A DNA stretch of 64,000 nucleotides from Actinernus sp. WN-2022 (GCA_030867875.1 JAOWCC010000577.1:144266344-144330343), one strand, 5' to 3'. Positions 1 through 11,519 are shown, counted from the first letter of the stretch. A program made the numbers and translations. The notes: generated from the letters alone by a model not told the origin.

Positions 1-1094
1 AGATTTATTAATTCAGAATCTAGAATATGCTTCACTTTCGGATTACTTCAAGCTGAAGATATTTAAGACTGCACAAACTCATTTAATATTTAGTTGTGAT
101 GTATAGAAATGGGTAAAAGAGATTGGTCTTCCTTTTCATGCTTAAAAAAACGGCTTATTTGAAGCGGATCTCTTTCATTTGATACAAAATTGATGAGAGT
201 AAACAATTAATCAAGGTGATAAACGGCCGGTCCAAGGCTATCTTAATCTCATAGTAAATCAATTTTATACCGTTACTGGCCCGCCTAGTTAATGATACAT
301 TGATTTTATATTCCATGGACTTGTCGCTTTTAACCTATTAACGACAATCGGTAAAGCACAACGCGAACTGAAAACACAGTGTTATCAATGCACCATGCAG
401 CTGAAATGATCATACCAAATGACTAAACGTGGTACCACTTCGATCGCTTTCAAACCCTCCTCTCACTTGTTTTCTTTTTAAAAATCAGAACAAAAAAATC
501 GAACTTCTATTGAACTATTATCCACTCAGATTCAGGGTCTGGGTTGCAAGTCGTAGAGGGTATCATGGTGACTTTATAGAGCTGGTTTGCGTTATGTTTA
601 CTTGTTAGGAATCAATACAGCTGCCGGCAGCCAATGGACGTATTATGTTGGACGAGTATCGATCCTAAAGCTCACACCGTTAGCGTTCCCTGCAGTTGTA
701 CACACAACTAACGTGTGAACAGAATCGACGATGGTTGAGGCCGTTCCATTCTATTTAATGACCTTCCAAGGATCATCGAAAATCGATGCATATTAATTGC
801 ATGTAATGCACATACTACACGAGCTGCATAAAATACTAAGTTATATCATGTTCAAATTGAATTCGCTTTTTAGTGCATTTGGGTCGGATAAAGTTATTCT
901 AATATTTTCACGCCAAGGAATCAGCTTAAACGTTTTGTTTACCAGCAACATGCGTATAATTTTCCAGACTTCACCTCAATGGATTTTAAATTATTTATGA
1001 GCAGCGATGTTTTGCGTGACCGTTCCGATATGAATTCCGTAACTGAACGTGAGTTGCTTTCGGTCGATTTTCGCCGGTGGGGAATAAATAAGCC
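1..1094. other. Unrecognised intergenic DNA
   Basis: No open frame longer than 67 codons and no domain, tRNA or repeat structure is visible. AT-rich, single-copy-looking sequence. Confidence 0.5.
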
Positions 1095-1209
1095 CCGATT
1101 CAAACGTCGAACTTTTCATGCGCCGAACATAATTAGATCAAAAGAAGCCGCCTAACTATCTTTTGTTTCAATTGCGTACGGCGCATGAAAAGTTCGACGT
1201 TTGAATCGG
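1095..1209. repeat. Perfect 31-bp inverted repeat with 53-bp loop
   Basis: Positions 1095-1125 and 1179-1209 are exact reverse complements; the arm begins CCGATTCAAACGTCGAACTT. The perfect match over 31 bases suggests a young or conserved hairpin, either a small MITE or its terminal inverted repeats. I see no clear target-site duplication outside the arms. Confidence 0.8.
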
Positions 1210-1261
1210 ACCTTTTGCAGCTAACAATCACGCGCTGATATATCACTTCAATGACGAATGT

Positions 1262-1375
1262 TTCGAGCTCGTGTTCCCATGGAAAAAGCTTTACTGGATG
1301 GTAAACAAAGTTTTAGGGGGTGTTTACATGAAGGGGGTTGACCCTAGTGGTAGGGCCAAAGATAGCCCGGGTTTA
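1262..1375. repeat. Single relic units of two satellite families, side by side
   Basis: Positions 1265-1307, read on the minus strand, match the first unit of the 76-bp satellite at about 3990-4035, including the lead-in TTTACCATCCAGTAAAGC. Directly next to it, 1319-1360 match the 53-bp satellite of 28.4-30.1 kb on the plus strand (TTTACATGAAGGGGGTTGAC). The two families lie more than 20 kb apart as arrays but touch here. Confidence 0.7.
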
Positions 1376-1830
1376 CAAGCAAAATGATTCAGGTAGGGTT
1401 ACGCTACTGTCCTGGTCAACTCCACACGATGCGGCTGCCAAAATCATTCAAGAATAGAAAACAAAATGGCGGCTACGAGTAGAGTTTTGGCGGGTTTTGG
1501 TACAAGTGTGTTTAAATAAATGAAGTTAAATATTTTTTTGTCATCCAGTACAACCACGTAATTGTATCCTGCAAAGGGCCCATTGATATTGTGTCCCTAA
1601 AAGCGGGGTGTCCGCAAGAACAGTGCTGCACAATAGCTTCGCTACTTATGAGGTAGTAACCGCTGCCCACTGCGAAAGTACAGTATAGTAACCAGTCTCT
1701 CTCTCCCTGTACTTAGTGGCGAGATCGGCAACACATCCTCCCCATTGAATTAACAACTATCCTTAAATTGAAAACACGCTTGAAATAATGATAATCGTTA
1801 ATTCTAATGACATTCTTAAAACCAGTCAAC
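1376..1830. other. Unrecognised intergenic DNA
   Basis: I see no coding region, RNA gene or internal repeat in this stretch. Confidence 0.4.
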
Positions 1831-1843
1831 GATAAAGATAAAC

Positions 1844-2214
1844 GATGTGATGTAAACTGGTAAACTAAAGTGCTATGTGTGCACACCCTACGAGGGAAAG
1901 AGAAAAAATATCTGACCCAAGTGGGACTCGAACCCAACGACCTCCAGGTTGCATGTCTGGCGCTCTACCAACTGAGCTATCAAGTCAGATGAGAGCAGTG
2001 GTGGGTATTGGTGCGTTTTATGGGTTCACGGCGATTATATATGTATATGTAGTTATGATATGAAATCATGTTTGCCGCGTAGCACTAGTAAGTGTAAAGA
2101 ATGTGATGTAAACTGGTAAACTAAAGTGCTATGTGTGCACACCCTACGAGGGAAAGAGAAAAAATCTCTGACCCAAGTGGGACTCGAACCCAACGACCTC
2201 CAGGTTACATGTCT
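1844..2214 (-). mobile_element. tRNA-related dimeric retroelement (SINE-like) with 13-bp TSD
   Basis: The block is flanked by the direct repeat GATAAAGATAAAC at 1831-1843 and 2215-2227. On the minus strand it has two related modules. The first, 2214 to about 2100, is a truncated tRNA 3' half plus a tail; the second, 1987-1844, is a whole tRNA-like head with the same tail. The two modules share about 115 bases at 1848-1960 and 2102-2212. A tRNA head, a shared body and a TSD fit a SINE dimer. No 3' poly-A or simple-repeat tail is clear. Confidence 0.6.
1913..1987 (-). tRNA. tRNA-like sequence (probable pseudo-tRNA or SINE head)
   Basis: On the minus strand there is a 7-bp acceptor pairing with three G-T wobbles, a four-pair D stem with loop AGTTGGTA, an anticodon stem CCAG/CTGG, and a T loop TTCGAGT. 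The A box (TAGCTCAGTTGG) and B box (GGTTCGAGTCC) are good. The anticodon loop is CATGCAA: by position it reads TGC (Ala), but the invariant U before the anticodon is an A and the last stem pair is A-C. A half copy in the same orientation lies at 2165-2214. A working tRNA is unlikely; a polymerase III promoter relic is more likely. Confidence 0.5.
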
Positions 2215-2227
2215 GATAAAGATAAAC

Positions 2228-2345
2228 ATTTGTTACATTCCGAACGGCGGTAGACCGGCTTAGTGTAGTAGCGATGACGCTGCACTACACTGCAGTATAC
2301 GCAAAGGGCTACGAGTTTGAGTCCGAGTAAGAGCGCTCAAAAAAT
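2228..2345 (+). repeat. Degenerate tRNA-like/SINE fragment
   Basis: CGGCTTAGTGTAGTAGCG around 2257-2275 resembles an A box and GAGTTTGAGTCC near 2313-2324 resembles a B box. The spacing suits a tRNA-derived SINE head, but the arms do not fold well. Low confidence. Confidence 0.3.
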
Positions 2346-2820
2346 ATTTGTCCTCCCTTTACCTTCTCTTCTTGTTTACCTGTGAACCCTAGCTCAAGGT
2401 GAGTGAGAACCCGTCGTTTACCCGTGAACTCTTCCGACGGTTAGGGTTTGGTTTGTGGTTCGGGTTAGGATTTGTAATAGAATTAACGATTATCATTATT
2501 CTGAGCGTGTTTGCCATTTAAGGATAATTGTTAATTCAACGGGGAGAATGCGTTGAGATCGGACAGCGCTGAATAACAATCTCGTACCCAGACCCCAGTT
2601 TACTGAATAACGTGACGCGCGTAGACTAGGAACTACTGCAGCGTATACAAAAATGGCGGAAATTTAGTATCTTCATGTTTTCTGCGAAGCCGAATAAGAG
2701 TTTTGCTGGAAGGATAAGATTCGCATACCATTTCTTCCAGAAACTGAGAAAAAACATATGCTTTGAACAGCGTAGTTTATAGTCATAGTAGAATAGTTTA
2801 CAAGAAAAATTAAAGTTCAA
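2346..2820. other. Unrecognised intergenic DNA
   Basis: No coding region, RNA gene or clear repeat was recognised between the tRNA-like fragment and the TTAA palindrome. Confidence 0.4.
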
Positions 2821-2824
2821 TTAA

Positions 2825-3411
2825 CAATTAGACCCGCAGCCCGAATGGGCTACGAGTCAATAGACCATGAGGCTCAGCCGAATGGGTTATTTAACTCGTA
2901 GCCCATGAGAGCGAGATGTCTAATTGTTTTAGTATAAACTAACTAGTCGGACAGTAGAAAATAGTAGAAATAACAATTTGAAGTTGAATTTTTTTTATAT
3001 TTCGTGAAAATGCGTGCGGTTTTTCTCTACCATGGGCTATCACAAATATACCTATAGTAGGGGAGCCAATCAGAATGCAGGATTTGTAATAGTCTACTAG
3101 TTGGTTCATATTAACAAGTATTAGTATAAACCAACTAGTGGACTATTACAAATCCTGCATTCTGATTGACTACCCTACTATAGGTCTATTTGTGATAGCC
3201 CATGGTAGAGAAAAACCGCACGCATTTTCATGAAATAATAATATTTCTTCAACTTCAATTTGTTTCTTTCTGTTATTTCTACTGTCCGACTAGTTAGTTT
3301 ATACTAAAACAATTAGACCTCTCGCCCTCATGAGCTACGAGTTAAATAGTCCATTCGGCTGCGCCTCATGGGCTATTGACTCGTAGCCCATTCGGGCTGC
3401 GGGTCTAATTG
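2825..3411. mobile_element. 587-bp palindromic fold-back element flanked by TTAA
   Basis: The left arm (2825 to about 3115) and right arm (about 3125 to 3411) are near-complete reverse complements; the ends read CAATTAGACCCGCAGCCC and its complement. TTAA stands directly outside each end (2821-2824 and 3412-3415), the duplication typical of piggyBac or Kolobok families. No transposase is encoded, so it would be a non-autonomous fold-back. Two shorter elements at 13.6 and 13.8 kb begin with a similar ACAATTA terminus. Confidence 0.75.
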
Positions 3412-3415
3412 TTAA

Positions 3416-4003
3416 ATATGTGTACGGCAGTCAAAGGAGCACAAGTTTTCGAGTTGACTGCCGTAAATGGTTGGATAGCAAGTAGATTTGGTTACATACA
3501 CGTATAGAACTTAAGAATAATAAAGCAAGTTTTGCCAACTAGGACTGATAAAATTGCCTTCAAACACGAGAGTGACCGCCAACAGATGGTCAGGTTTTCG
3601 GTAAAATTCCCGTCGATTTACTCATCTGTTCGCTCATGCGTCCTAGTTATTCAACTCTGTCGAGAGATCGAGGAAGCTAACAACTGAAATGATTGTCGTC
3701 CCTGAAATTATTGATGGTCGATCATGTGGATCTGTAACATACATCTTACTGCATCAATTTAAATCTCTATAAGACCAAGAGTAAGTAGATACAGCAATGT
3801 GCTTTTTGTAGGAATGCAATCACGTTGGCTGTACTGGATGGCAAAAAAATCTGCCTTCATTTATTTAAACGCACTTGAACGAGATGGGTTATGTATGTAT
3901 GGGTGGTGTTATTAGCAAAACCTGTTTGGAAATGCTATTTTCCACCGGCTCCAATCGACTTCGATCTTTCAAAAACAGTGTTTTGAAGTTTGTTTGCCAT
4001 CCA
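3416..4003. other. Unrecognised DNA leading into the satellite
   Basis: No gene seen. The last 40 bases already resemble the relic unit at 1265-1307, so the array probably grew from a sequence of that type. Confidence 0.4.
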
Positions 4004-5600
4004 GTAAAGCCTTTCCCATGGGAACACGAGAGCAACTCATTGGTTATTGAAGTGATATAACAGCACGTGACGGTTTCCAGTAAAGCCTTTCCCATGGGAA
4101 CACGAGAGCAACTCATTGGTTATTGAAGTGATATAACAGCACGTGACGGTTTCCAGTAAAGCCTTTCCCATGGGAACACGAGAGCAACTCATTGGTTATT
4201 GAAGTGATATAACAGCACGTAACGGTTTCCAGTAAAGCCTTTCCCATGGGAACACGAGAGCAACTCATTGGTTATTGAAGTGATATAACAGCACGTGACG
4301 GTTTCCAGTAAAGCCTTTCCCATGGGAACACGAGAGCAACTCATTGGTTATTGACGTGTATAACAGCACGTGACGGTTTCCAGTAAAGCCTTTCCCATGG
4401 GAACACGAGAGCAACTCATTGGTTATTGAAGTGATATATCAGCACGTGACTGTTTCCAGTAAAGCCTTTCCCATGGGAACACGAGAGCAACTCATTGGTT
4501 ATTGAAGTGATATAACGGCACGTGACCGCTGTTTCCAGTAAAGTCTTTCCCATGGGAACACGAGAGCAACTCATTGGTTATTGAAGTGATATATCAGCAC
4601 GTGACGGTTTCCAGTAAAGCCTTTCCCATGGGAACACGAGAGCAACTCATTGGTTATTGAAGTGATATAACAGCACGTGACGGTTTCCAGTAAAGCCTTT
4701 CCCATGGGAACACGAGAGCAACTCATTGGTTATTGAAGTGTATAACAGCACGTGACGGTTTCCAGTAAAGCCTTTCCCATGGGAACACGAGAGCAACTCA
4801 TTGGTTATTGAAGTGATATATCAGCACGTGACTGTTTCCAGTAAAGCCTTTCCCATGGGAACACGAGAGCAACTCATTGGTTATTGAAGTGATATAACGG
4901 CACGTGACCGCTGTTTCCAGTAAAGCCTTTCCCATGGGAACACGAGAGCAACTCATTGGTTATTGAAGTGATATATCAGCACGTGACGGTTTCCAGTAAA
5001 GCCTTTCCCATGGGATCACGAGAGCAACTCATTGGTTATTGAAGTGATATAACAGCACGTGACGGTTTCCAGTAAAGCCTTTCCCATGGGAACACGAGAG
5101 CAACTCATTGGTTATTGAAGTGTATAACAGCACGTGACGGTTTCCAGTAAAGCCTTTCCCATGGGAACACGAGAGCAACTCATTGGTTATTGAAGTGATA
5201 TAACGGCACGTGACGGTTTCCAGTAAAGCCTTTCCCATGGGATCACGAGAGCAACTCATTGGTTATTGAAGTGATATATCAGCACGTGACTGTTTCCAGT
5301 AAAGCCTTTCCCATGGGAACACGACAGCAACTCATTGGTTATTGAAGTGATATATCAGCACGTGACTGTTTCCAGTAAAGCCTTTCCCATGGGAACACGA
5401 GAGCAACTCATTGGTTATTGAAGTGATATAACGGCACGTGACTGTTTCCAGTAAAGCCTTTCCCATGGGAACACGAGAGCAACTCATTGGTTATTGAAGT
5501 GATATATCAGCACGTGACGGTTTCCAGTAAAGCCTTTCCCATGGGATCACGAGAGCAACTCATTGGTTATTGAAGTGATATATCAGCACGTGACGGTTTC
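4004..5600 (+). repeat. 76-bp satellite array, 21 units
   Basis: The unit runs from GTTTCCAGTAAAGCC through CCCATGGGAACACGAGAG and CTCATTGGTTATTG to CAGCACGTGACG. I count 21 CCCATGGGA cores. Most units are 76 bp; some are one base shorter or gain GACCGCT before the next GTTTCC. Each carries the palindromes CCATGG and CACGTG and an inverted CCAAT (ATTGG). Variant units recur every five units (about 380 bp; for example the CAGCACGTGACTG variant at 4440 and 4820), a small higher-order repeat. Confidence 0.95.
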
Positions 5601-6225
5601 CTACCAAAGGCGCTAGGCGTATTCTCTATTTTAAAAACACAATGTTTAAACAGGAAGTTCCGGTATGAACGGCGGCCCAATGGTCAGTTGTCAATCAAAC
5701 GTATTAGAGTTCCATTATTTCCCATAAAAATCATGCGAGGTAATCTGTGAGTGTATTCTTTATTTGTATTCGTTCGATATTTTATTACTTATCGCGCGAA
5801 ATTCAAACGAACACAAATGTTAAACTTGAGAGTAAGAGCTACAGAGTTGTTTAATAAACTGTCAGAAAATAACAGTCATTAATGAACAACTATATCTGTT
5901 CATTTTGTGTGGCTTGTTTAATTTTATACCTTAAAAATATTACATTCTATGGTAATTTTCCGGTATGTGAATGCCGCCCTATAGGTTATAGTTTTCGAGC
6001 TATCTTTAGTTAGTCTAAAATAGGTTTATAAATGTTGCCTTTTTAGTCTGGAATAGGGTATGATTTTGACAGGGAAGTGTGTGTCAGCACATGTTCATTT
6101 ATTTCTTTTGACACTGGATTAGATAACGCGATGATTAAAGCCGCTTTAAGTGGTACATATCCTGAGAATATATTGTTTGGGGTCAGAGTTTGGTTCTAGG
6201 TATACTGGCAAACCAACCAATGGAA
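5601..6225. other. Unrecognised intergenic DNA
   Basis: AT-rich with no long frame; no repeat or RNA gene recognised. Confidence 0.4.
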
Positions 6226-6392
6226 AACATGGAAAAACCATGGAAAAAGACATGGGAAAACCATGGAAAAATACATGGAAAAACCATGGAAAAACCATGG
6301 AAAAAGACATGGAAATACCATGGAAAAAGACATGGAAAAACCATGGAAAACGACATGGAAAAACCTGTCCACGGAAAAAGACGTAAAAACAT
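6226..6392. repeat. 12-bp CATGGAAAAA minisatellite
   Basis: Tandem units of the type CATGGAAAAACC and CATGGAAAAAGA run for about 165 bp. The open frames seen on both strands here are translations of the repeat (MEKPWKKTW-like) and not genes. Confidence 0.9.
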
Positions 6393-7071
6393 GGAAATTC
6401 GGATTTCTAAGTAAATATATACAATAATCTTGGAATGATGCCCAGTTTACAGCATTTTTCCGTGGTATTTCCATGATTTTCTATGATATTTCCAAACACC
6501 GCGAGGCTTGTCCCGATTACCAAGCGTGTCCTTTCAAGCATGGAATGGTCTAGAAAAAAATGGAAAGCTCATTTTGTTGCACTTATTTCAATTATTATGT
6601 GGCTAGCTGGTGAATGATGTAAATGAAGCATTCTGAATGGTTACTCCTGCAGTCTAGACCACCTTTTGTACAACAAGTCAGCGATTGGTTGATTGAGCAC
6701 CAACCATCTTCCTATCATGCAGCCATAGAGTTAAAGACTTTGACGTGCCCTTCTTAGAAAAATCGCACAAGAATTTTCGCTCATACATGTATTTAGTGCT
6801 CGAGACTAGAGTTACATTTTTTTCTTCTGTTTTTTTTCCTGGAATAACATAGGTTGGTTATACACCAATGCAATGCAATACTCTATATTTATCACTGATT
6901 GTGGGGTCGTGTATTAAAGTAACAGAATTAAGGACATAACAATTGTGTGATAATACAGAAGTCTAAAAATCTACTTGAACTACGGGTACGATGATAATTA
7001 AAATCTATGTTTGCATATGTATATATGATATATATATATGATATAAAATCTACATGTAATTACTAGTATCG
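6393..7071. other. Unrecognised AT-rich DNA
   Basis: No gene seen. A short alternating AT tract lies near 7020-7042. Confidence 0.4.
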
Positions 7072-7290
7072 CTAATAATTTCTAAAATGTTCGTTAAAAT
7101 CGGGGATACACTGTACAGATAGTGCACTAAAGTCCAGGTTGCGAAGTGTGTTTACCCTCTTGGCCATTTTCCCGTACGATTTGACAGATAGTGTGTCATC
7201 AGATAAGTGCGCTGTTAGAGCATTCCAAACTATGGAACCTCTGTGGGCTATAGAGCTTTTCATAAAATATGTATTGGACCTTCTAACCTA
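7072..7290 (-). pseudogene. LINE reverse transcriptase C-terminal fragment
   Basis: Minus-strand translation contains KSSIAHRGSIVWNAL, matching the SF-RGSxLWNxLP-type motif near the C-terminus of animal non-LTR reverse transcriptases. About 63 codons are open to a stop at 7072. The polymerase core is missing, so this is a 5'-truncated relic. Subfamily cannot be assigned by eye. Confidence 0.6.
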
Positions 7291-7400
7291 AGATTATTGG
7301 CATTTCTAAAATTATACTGAATTATCAGTTTTTATTATCGAACTTATCAATGATGATCGATGTTAAACCATTGTATACCACACAAGTGAATAATAATATT

Positions 7401-7404
<4 letters not shown>

Positions 7405-7454
<50 letters not shown>

Positions 7455-7560
7455 TTTATTAGCAAACACATCCACTAGGTGGCTCTTCGTTTGCTAAGAG
7501 CTAACTAAAATTACAATGTATATCTTTAAGAGGAAAATAAATTGCGATACTAATTATACT
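7405..7560 (-). repeat. LINE 3' tail ending in an ATT microsatellite
   Basis: On the minus strand, CCACCTAGTGGATGTGTTTG leads into TAATAAATC and then an (ATT)n run (7409-7452 on the plus strand is (ATA)n). LINEs of the CR1/L2 type often end in such a microsatellite. Inference from structure only. Confidence 0.5.
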
Positions 7561-7784
7561 AGTACGCCTCTCGGGTTTCAATTGTTTTCTCAATATTTGG
7601 AACCTCTGATGAAACACGAACAATGAGTGTTTGAAATTACTTCTCATGCGAATGGCTTAACCGAAAATTTACATACGCTTCTTTTCAAACATCATTAGCA
7701 AGTATTGTTTACCGTTCGGACTGTTGTATATAATTATTCAATAGATGGCTTATTATTCTTTTTTGCTAGCAGTGATTTCAACTA

Positions 7785-7862
7785 GCGTACCAGTAGTGTA
7801 GTTGTGAAGAGTTAGTACAAGCAATTGGAAGTGTCGAGGTTCGAACTCCAGTGGAGGCACAC
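7785..7862 (+). repeat. Possible tRNA-derived fragment
   Basis: GAGGTTCGAACTCCAGTGGAGGCAC near 7837-7861 has a good B box and closing arm. The upstream A-box region is weak. It could be a decayed SINE or tRNA pseudogene. Confidence 0.25.
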
Positions 7863-8189
7863 TTCTTCTTTCTATGTCAGTTTCTTTACTTCTTCACTCC
7901 TTACTTTATCAGTATGTAAGTAGTTAATGGTTCATGAATATGATGATTAATAACAGTTTCACCACTAGGGTTTCATTGGGTTTCCAAGATCATCCACCTG
8001 ACCACATACAGTTCTCTGATTGACTAAAAAAGGCATGAATTATTAATGAGGTTCAGAAATAGTCATTAACAAATTATGATATAAAATTTCTCATAAGCTA
8101 TTAACTCTTAATATTAATTATAAAATAGCACAAAAGATAGTGTTAATTGGCATAAAAAGATAAAACAATTGCTATAAGATATAGATAAT

Positions 8190-8490
8190 TAAGCTACGCG
8201 TGATTCGCTTTACATAATAAGACATTTCTAATTGCCTTGACAGATGCACTGTAACTTGTGATGCGTCTAATACCTTCTGAAAGGCTATTAAATGTGTGCG
8301 CGGCCATATGTTGAAAAGTATCTGATTCCCTAGCTAGGTACGAAAAATCTAGAGGCCGATGATGATGCTAACAGAATGTAATTGCAGACGTAGATATTCT
8401 GGCCACACTTCATTATATAAAGCCTTATGGGTCATCTTCTGCAAACTAAATCCCCTCCTTTCACGTACTGGCAGCCAGTTAAGATTAATT
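8190..8490 (-). pseudogene. LINE reverse transcriptase C-terminal relic
   Basis: Minus-strand translation in pieces gives LPVRERRGFSLQKMTHKAL and then YNEVWPEYL, followed after a frameshift by a segment like a TFNSLSEGIRRITSYSASV tail. These match the LPVxxRxxFxxxxLxxKALY and FNSLPxxIR blocks at the end of animal LINE reverse transcriptases. At least one frameshift and a stop show it is dead. Confidence 0.6.
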
Positions 8491-9009
8491 CTGTAATCGT
8501 TGTAAACGTTTTAACTGATAGTTTGGTAAAGGACTAAATACAATTCTACAATAATCTAATTTTAATAAAACTAGTCATTCTAGGTGGCGCAGCTTTCTCA
8601 AGACTGCTAAAGTTCTATAACACGATGACAATGTCATTGTTACATGCTCATTCGTGCTTTTCGCGCGCTGAGGCGAGTGCGAATCTTTGTTTACGTTTTT
8701 TCCTCATTAGCATACATCAAACTTTAAGCGACGTGCATACAAACAAACAGAGTCCATAAATCGAAAGAGTTTAATTGTCACACTTGATAATCACCGAAAA
8801 TTTGAGAGTGATATGATAAATATATTTTGAGGAATGAACGTTTAAAAATCTCAAAATCTACAATCAGCAACTCTTGCCACCCAGCCCATTTTACAGTTTT
8901 GAAAAGTCAATTTCTCCGTAATATTTAACATATCTCGGGAAACAAGTCGCTGTTTCCCTCGGAGCCAGTCATTAAGTGTTTAATATTCACCTCCGAAACA
9001 TGGTCATGG
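8491..9009. other. Unrecognised intergenic DNA
   Basis: No coding region, RNA gene or repeat recognised. Confidence 0.35.
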
Positions 9010-9200
9010 GATAATGTCGGCCATTTTGTAACCTCGTGTTTTGCCATACCCTGCGAGCAGAGCCTTCTTCAACTCACAAAACGAGAAGAAAAGAAGGCTT
9101 TGCAGTATTCGTGTTGCTTTCGTATCGAGCATGCACCAACGGTCCGCCCAAGATTCTGGGCGATTCAAGCCTGTTACAACTGCAACAATGGCGGCCATGT
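9010..9200 (+). repeat. Interspersed repeat, inverted relative of 12420-12570
   Basis: ACCCTGCGAGCAGAGCCTTCTT, then the ACGAGAAGAAAAGAAGG block, then GCATGCACCAACGGT and AGATTCTGGGCGATTCAAGC, recur as a diverged reverse complement at 12420-12570. The pair is far apart, so these are probably two copies of one interspersed family in opposite orientation. Confidence 0.55.
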
Positions 9201-9384
9201 GGGCTCAGCCGTTTGGTCATTAGGGTAAAACAACTTCATAACTCTTTACCGCGTCAACAACAATACAACTGTATGGAGTGTGTTAATGTACTGTCGCCGA
9301 GGTGTGCGACGACAATAGTAACATACAAACAAACAAGTACTATGACTTCCATAAAGAGTTCCCGCCCTTTACGTCTATAATAGC

Positions 9385-11440
9385 CTATAATTCACGTGTG
9401 TCAGAATAACTTTACACTTCGTGTTATAATAGATTACACTTCGTGCTATAATAGCTTAGGCTTCACGTCTGTCACAATGGCTTACGCTTCACGTGTGTCA
9501 CAAAGACCTACGCTTCACGTGTGTCACAAAGACTTAAACTGACGTGCTATAATAGCTTAAAATTACAATTCACGTGTGTCACAATGACTTACACGTCGTG
9601 CTATAATAGCTTAGGCTTCACGTCTGTCATAATGACTTACGCTTCCGTGTGTCAGAATGACTTATGCTTCACGTGTGTCACAATGATTTACACTGACGTG
9701 CTATAATAGCTTATAATTACACGTGTGTCACAATGACTTGCACTTACGTGCTATAAATAGCTTACAATTACAATTCACGTGTCACAATGACTTGCACTCA
9801 CGTGCTATAATAGCTTACAATTACAATTCACGTGTGTCAGAATGACTTAACACTTCACGTGTGTCACAATGACTTACACTCACGTGCTACAATAGCTTAC
9901 AATTACAATTCACGTGTGTCACATTGACTTAACACTTCACGTGTGTCACAATGACTTACACTCACGTGCTATAATAGTTTGCACTTCTCGTGCTATAATA
10001 GCTTACACTTCACGTGTGTCACAAAGACTTACACTTCACGTGTGTCACAGTGACTTACACTTCACATGTGTCAATGACTTACACTTCACGGGTATTGCAA
10101 CAGTTTACACTTCACGTGTATTACAACAGTTTACACTTCACGTGTATTGCAACAGCTTACACTTCACGTGTATTGCAACAGCTTACACTTCACGTGTATT
10201 GCAACAGCTTACACTTCACGTGTGTCAAAGTGACTTACACTTCACATGTGTCAATGACTTACACTTCACGTGTCAGTATTACAACAGCTTACACTTCACG
10301 TGTATTGCAACAGCTTACACTTCACGTTAGTCCAAAGACTTACACTTCACGTGTGTCCTAACAGCTTTACGCTATTCGTGTGTCCAACGACACTTACACT
10401 TTGTGTTTATATTAGTTTAACACCTTGTGTGTCCAATGAGGTTACATTTCATCTATGTCTACAATAACTATGCACTTCACGTGTGTCTACAATGACTTGT
10501 CCACAATGATTTTAATTAGGTGTATGTGTATCTATAATAGCTGTAAATTTAAGTGTGAACACAAGACTTAACACTGACATGTATGTATAATAGCTTTATA
10601 ACCTTAGATATGTCTATGCAGAATGACTGACACTTACGTATACATGTTTCGATAATAGCTGTACACAACGTGTCTACAAAGACTTCACGTGTATCGAAAA
10701 CAGCTTTACACTTACAGTGTCTAAGCACTAGGACTTACATGTATGTGCCCACAAAGACTTACACTCACATGGGTATATAATAGCTTTACAACGTTATACG
10801 TATGTCTGTGCACAATGACTTACATGTCCACAGACTTACACATACATACATGTATAATAGCTGTACATAACGTGTGTCTACAAAGACTTGCCTAAAACAG
10901 CTTTATACTTACATGTGTCTAAGCACTAGAAATTACATGTGTCCACAAAGACTTACACTCACATGGAACCGATATATAATAGCATAACCTTATGTGTGCA
11001 TGTGTCTATGCACAATGATTTACATGTGTCCAAAATTACTTTACACGTGTCCGCAATGATTATTACTTACGAGTACAAGTATCTATAATAGCTGTACCCG
11101 GCTTACGTGTGTCCACAACGATTTACACACCACGTGTATCTATAATAGCTTACCGCCTGCATGTGTCTGTGCACAGTGACTATATGTGTGCCACACTGAC
11201 TTATACTCTGATGCATCTATAATAGCTTTACACCTTACGTGTGTGTCTATACACAATGACTATAATTATACGTGTGTCTACAATGACTTTACGGCACTCC
11301 ACATGTATCTATAGTAGCTTTACACCTTGATAGGTGTGTCTGCTCAACGACTTAATTGTGTCGATAATAACTTTACATGCATCACAATAGCTTACAGTGT
11401 ACATGTGTCCAAGACTTCACGGTTTACAGGTGAAAAATAA
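9385..11440 (+). repeat. 26-bp minisatellite, about 2 kb, decayed towards both ends
   Basis: The cleanest units, at about 10080-10330, read CTTACACTTCACGTGTATTGCAACAG (26 bp, shown here only as CTTACACTTCACGTG plus TATTGCAACAG). Outward, units alternate CACAATGACTTACACT with GCTATAATAGCTTA and become steadily more irregular past 10.5 kb. Nearly every unit contains CACGTG or a one-base variant. The open frames here are repeat translations. Confidence 0.9.
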
Positions 11441-11519
11441 CTTCACACGTAACTGTATAATATTAATTTTTACAGTGCTAGAGTTTTATACTATAATAAG
11501 TTTACATCAATAAGATTGT

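Noticed and set aside
1913..1987. Functional tRNA-Ala or tRNA-Cys
   Set aside because: The base before the anticodon is A instead of U, the anticodon stem has an A-C pair, the acceptor has three wobbles, and the copy lies in a repeat with a partial duplicate.
4004..5600. CRISPR array
   Set aside because: Units are contiguous with no unique spacers; this is a satellite in animal DNA.
6150..6474. Overlapping frames on both strands
   Set aside because: Translations of the 12-bp CATGGAAAAA repeat.
9914..10361. Open frames of 115-138 codons
   Set aside because: They are translations of the 26-bp minisatellite; the same motif appears in all frames.
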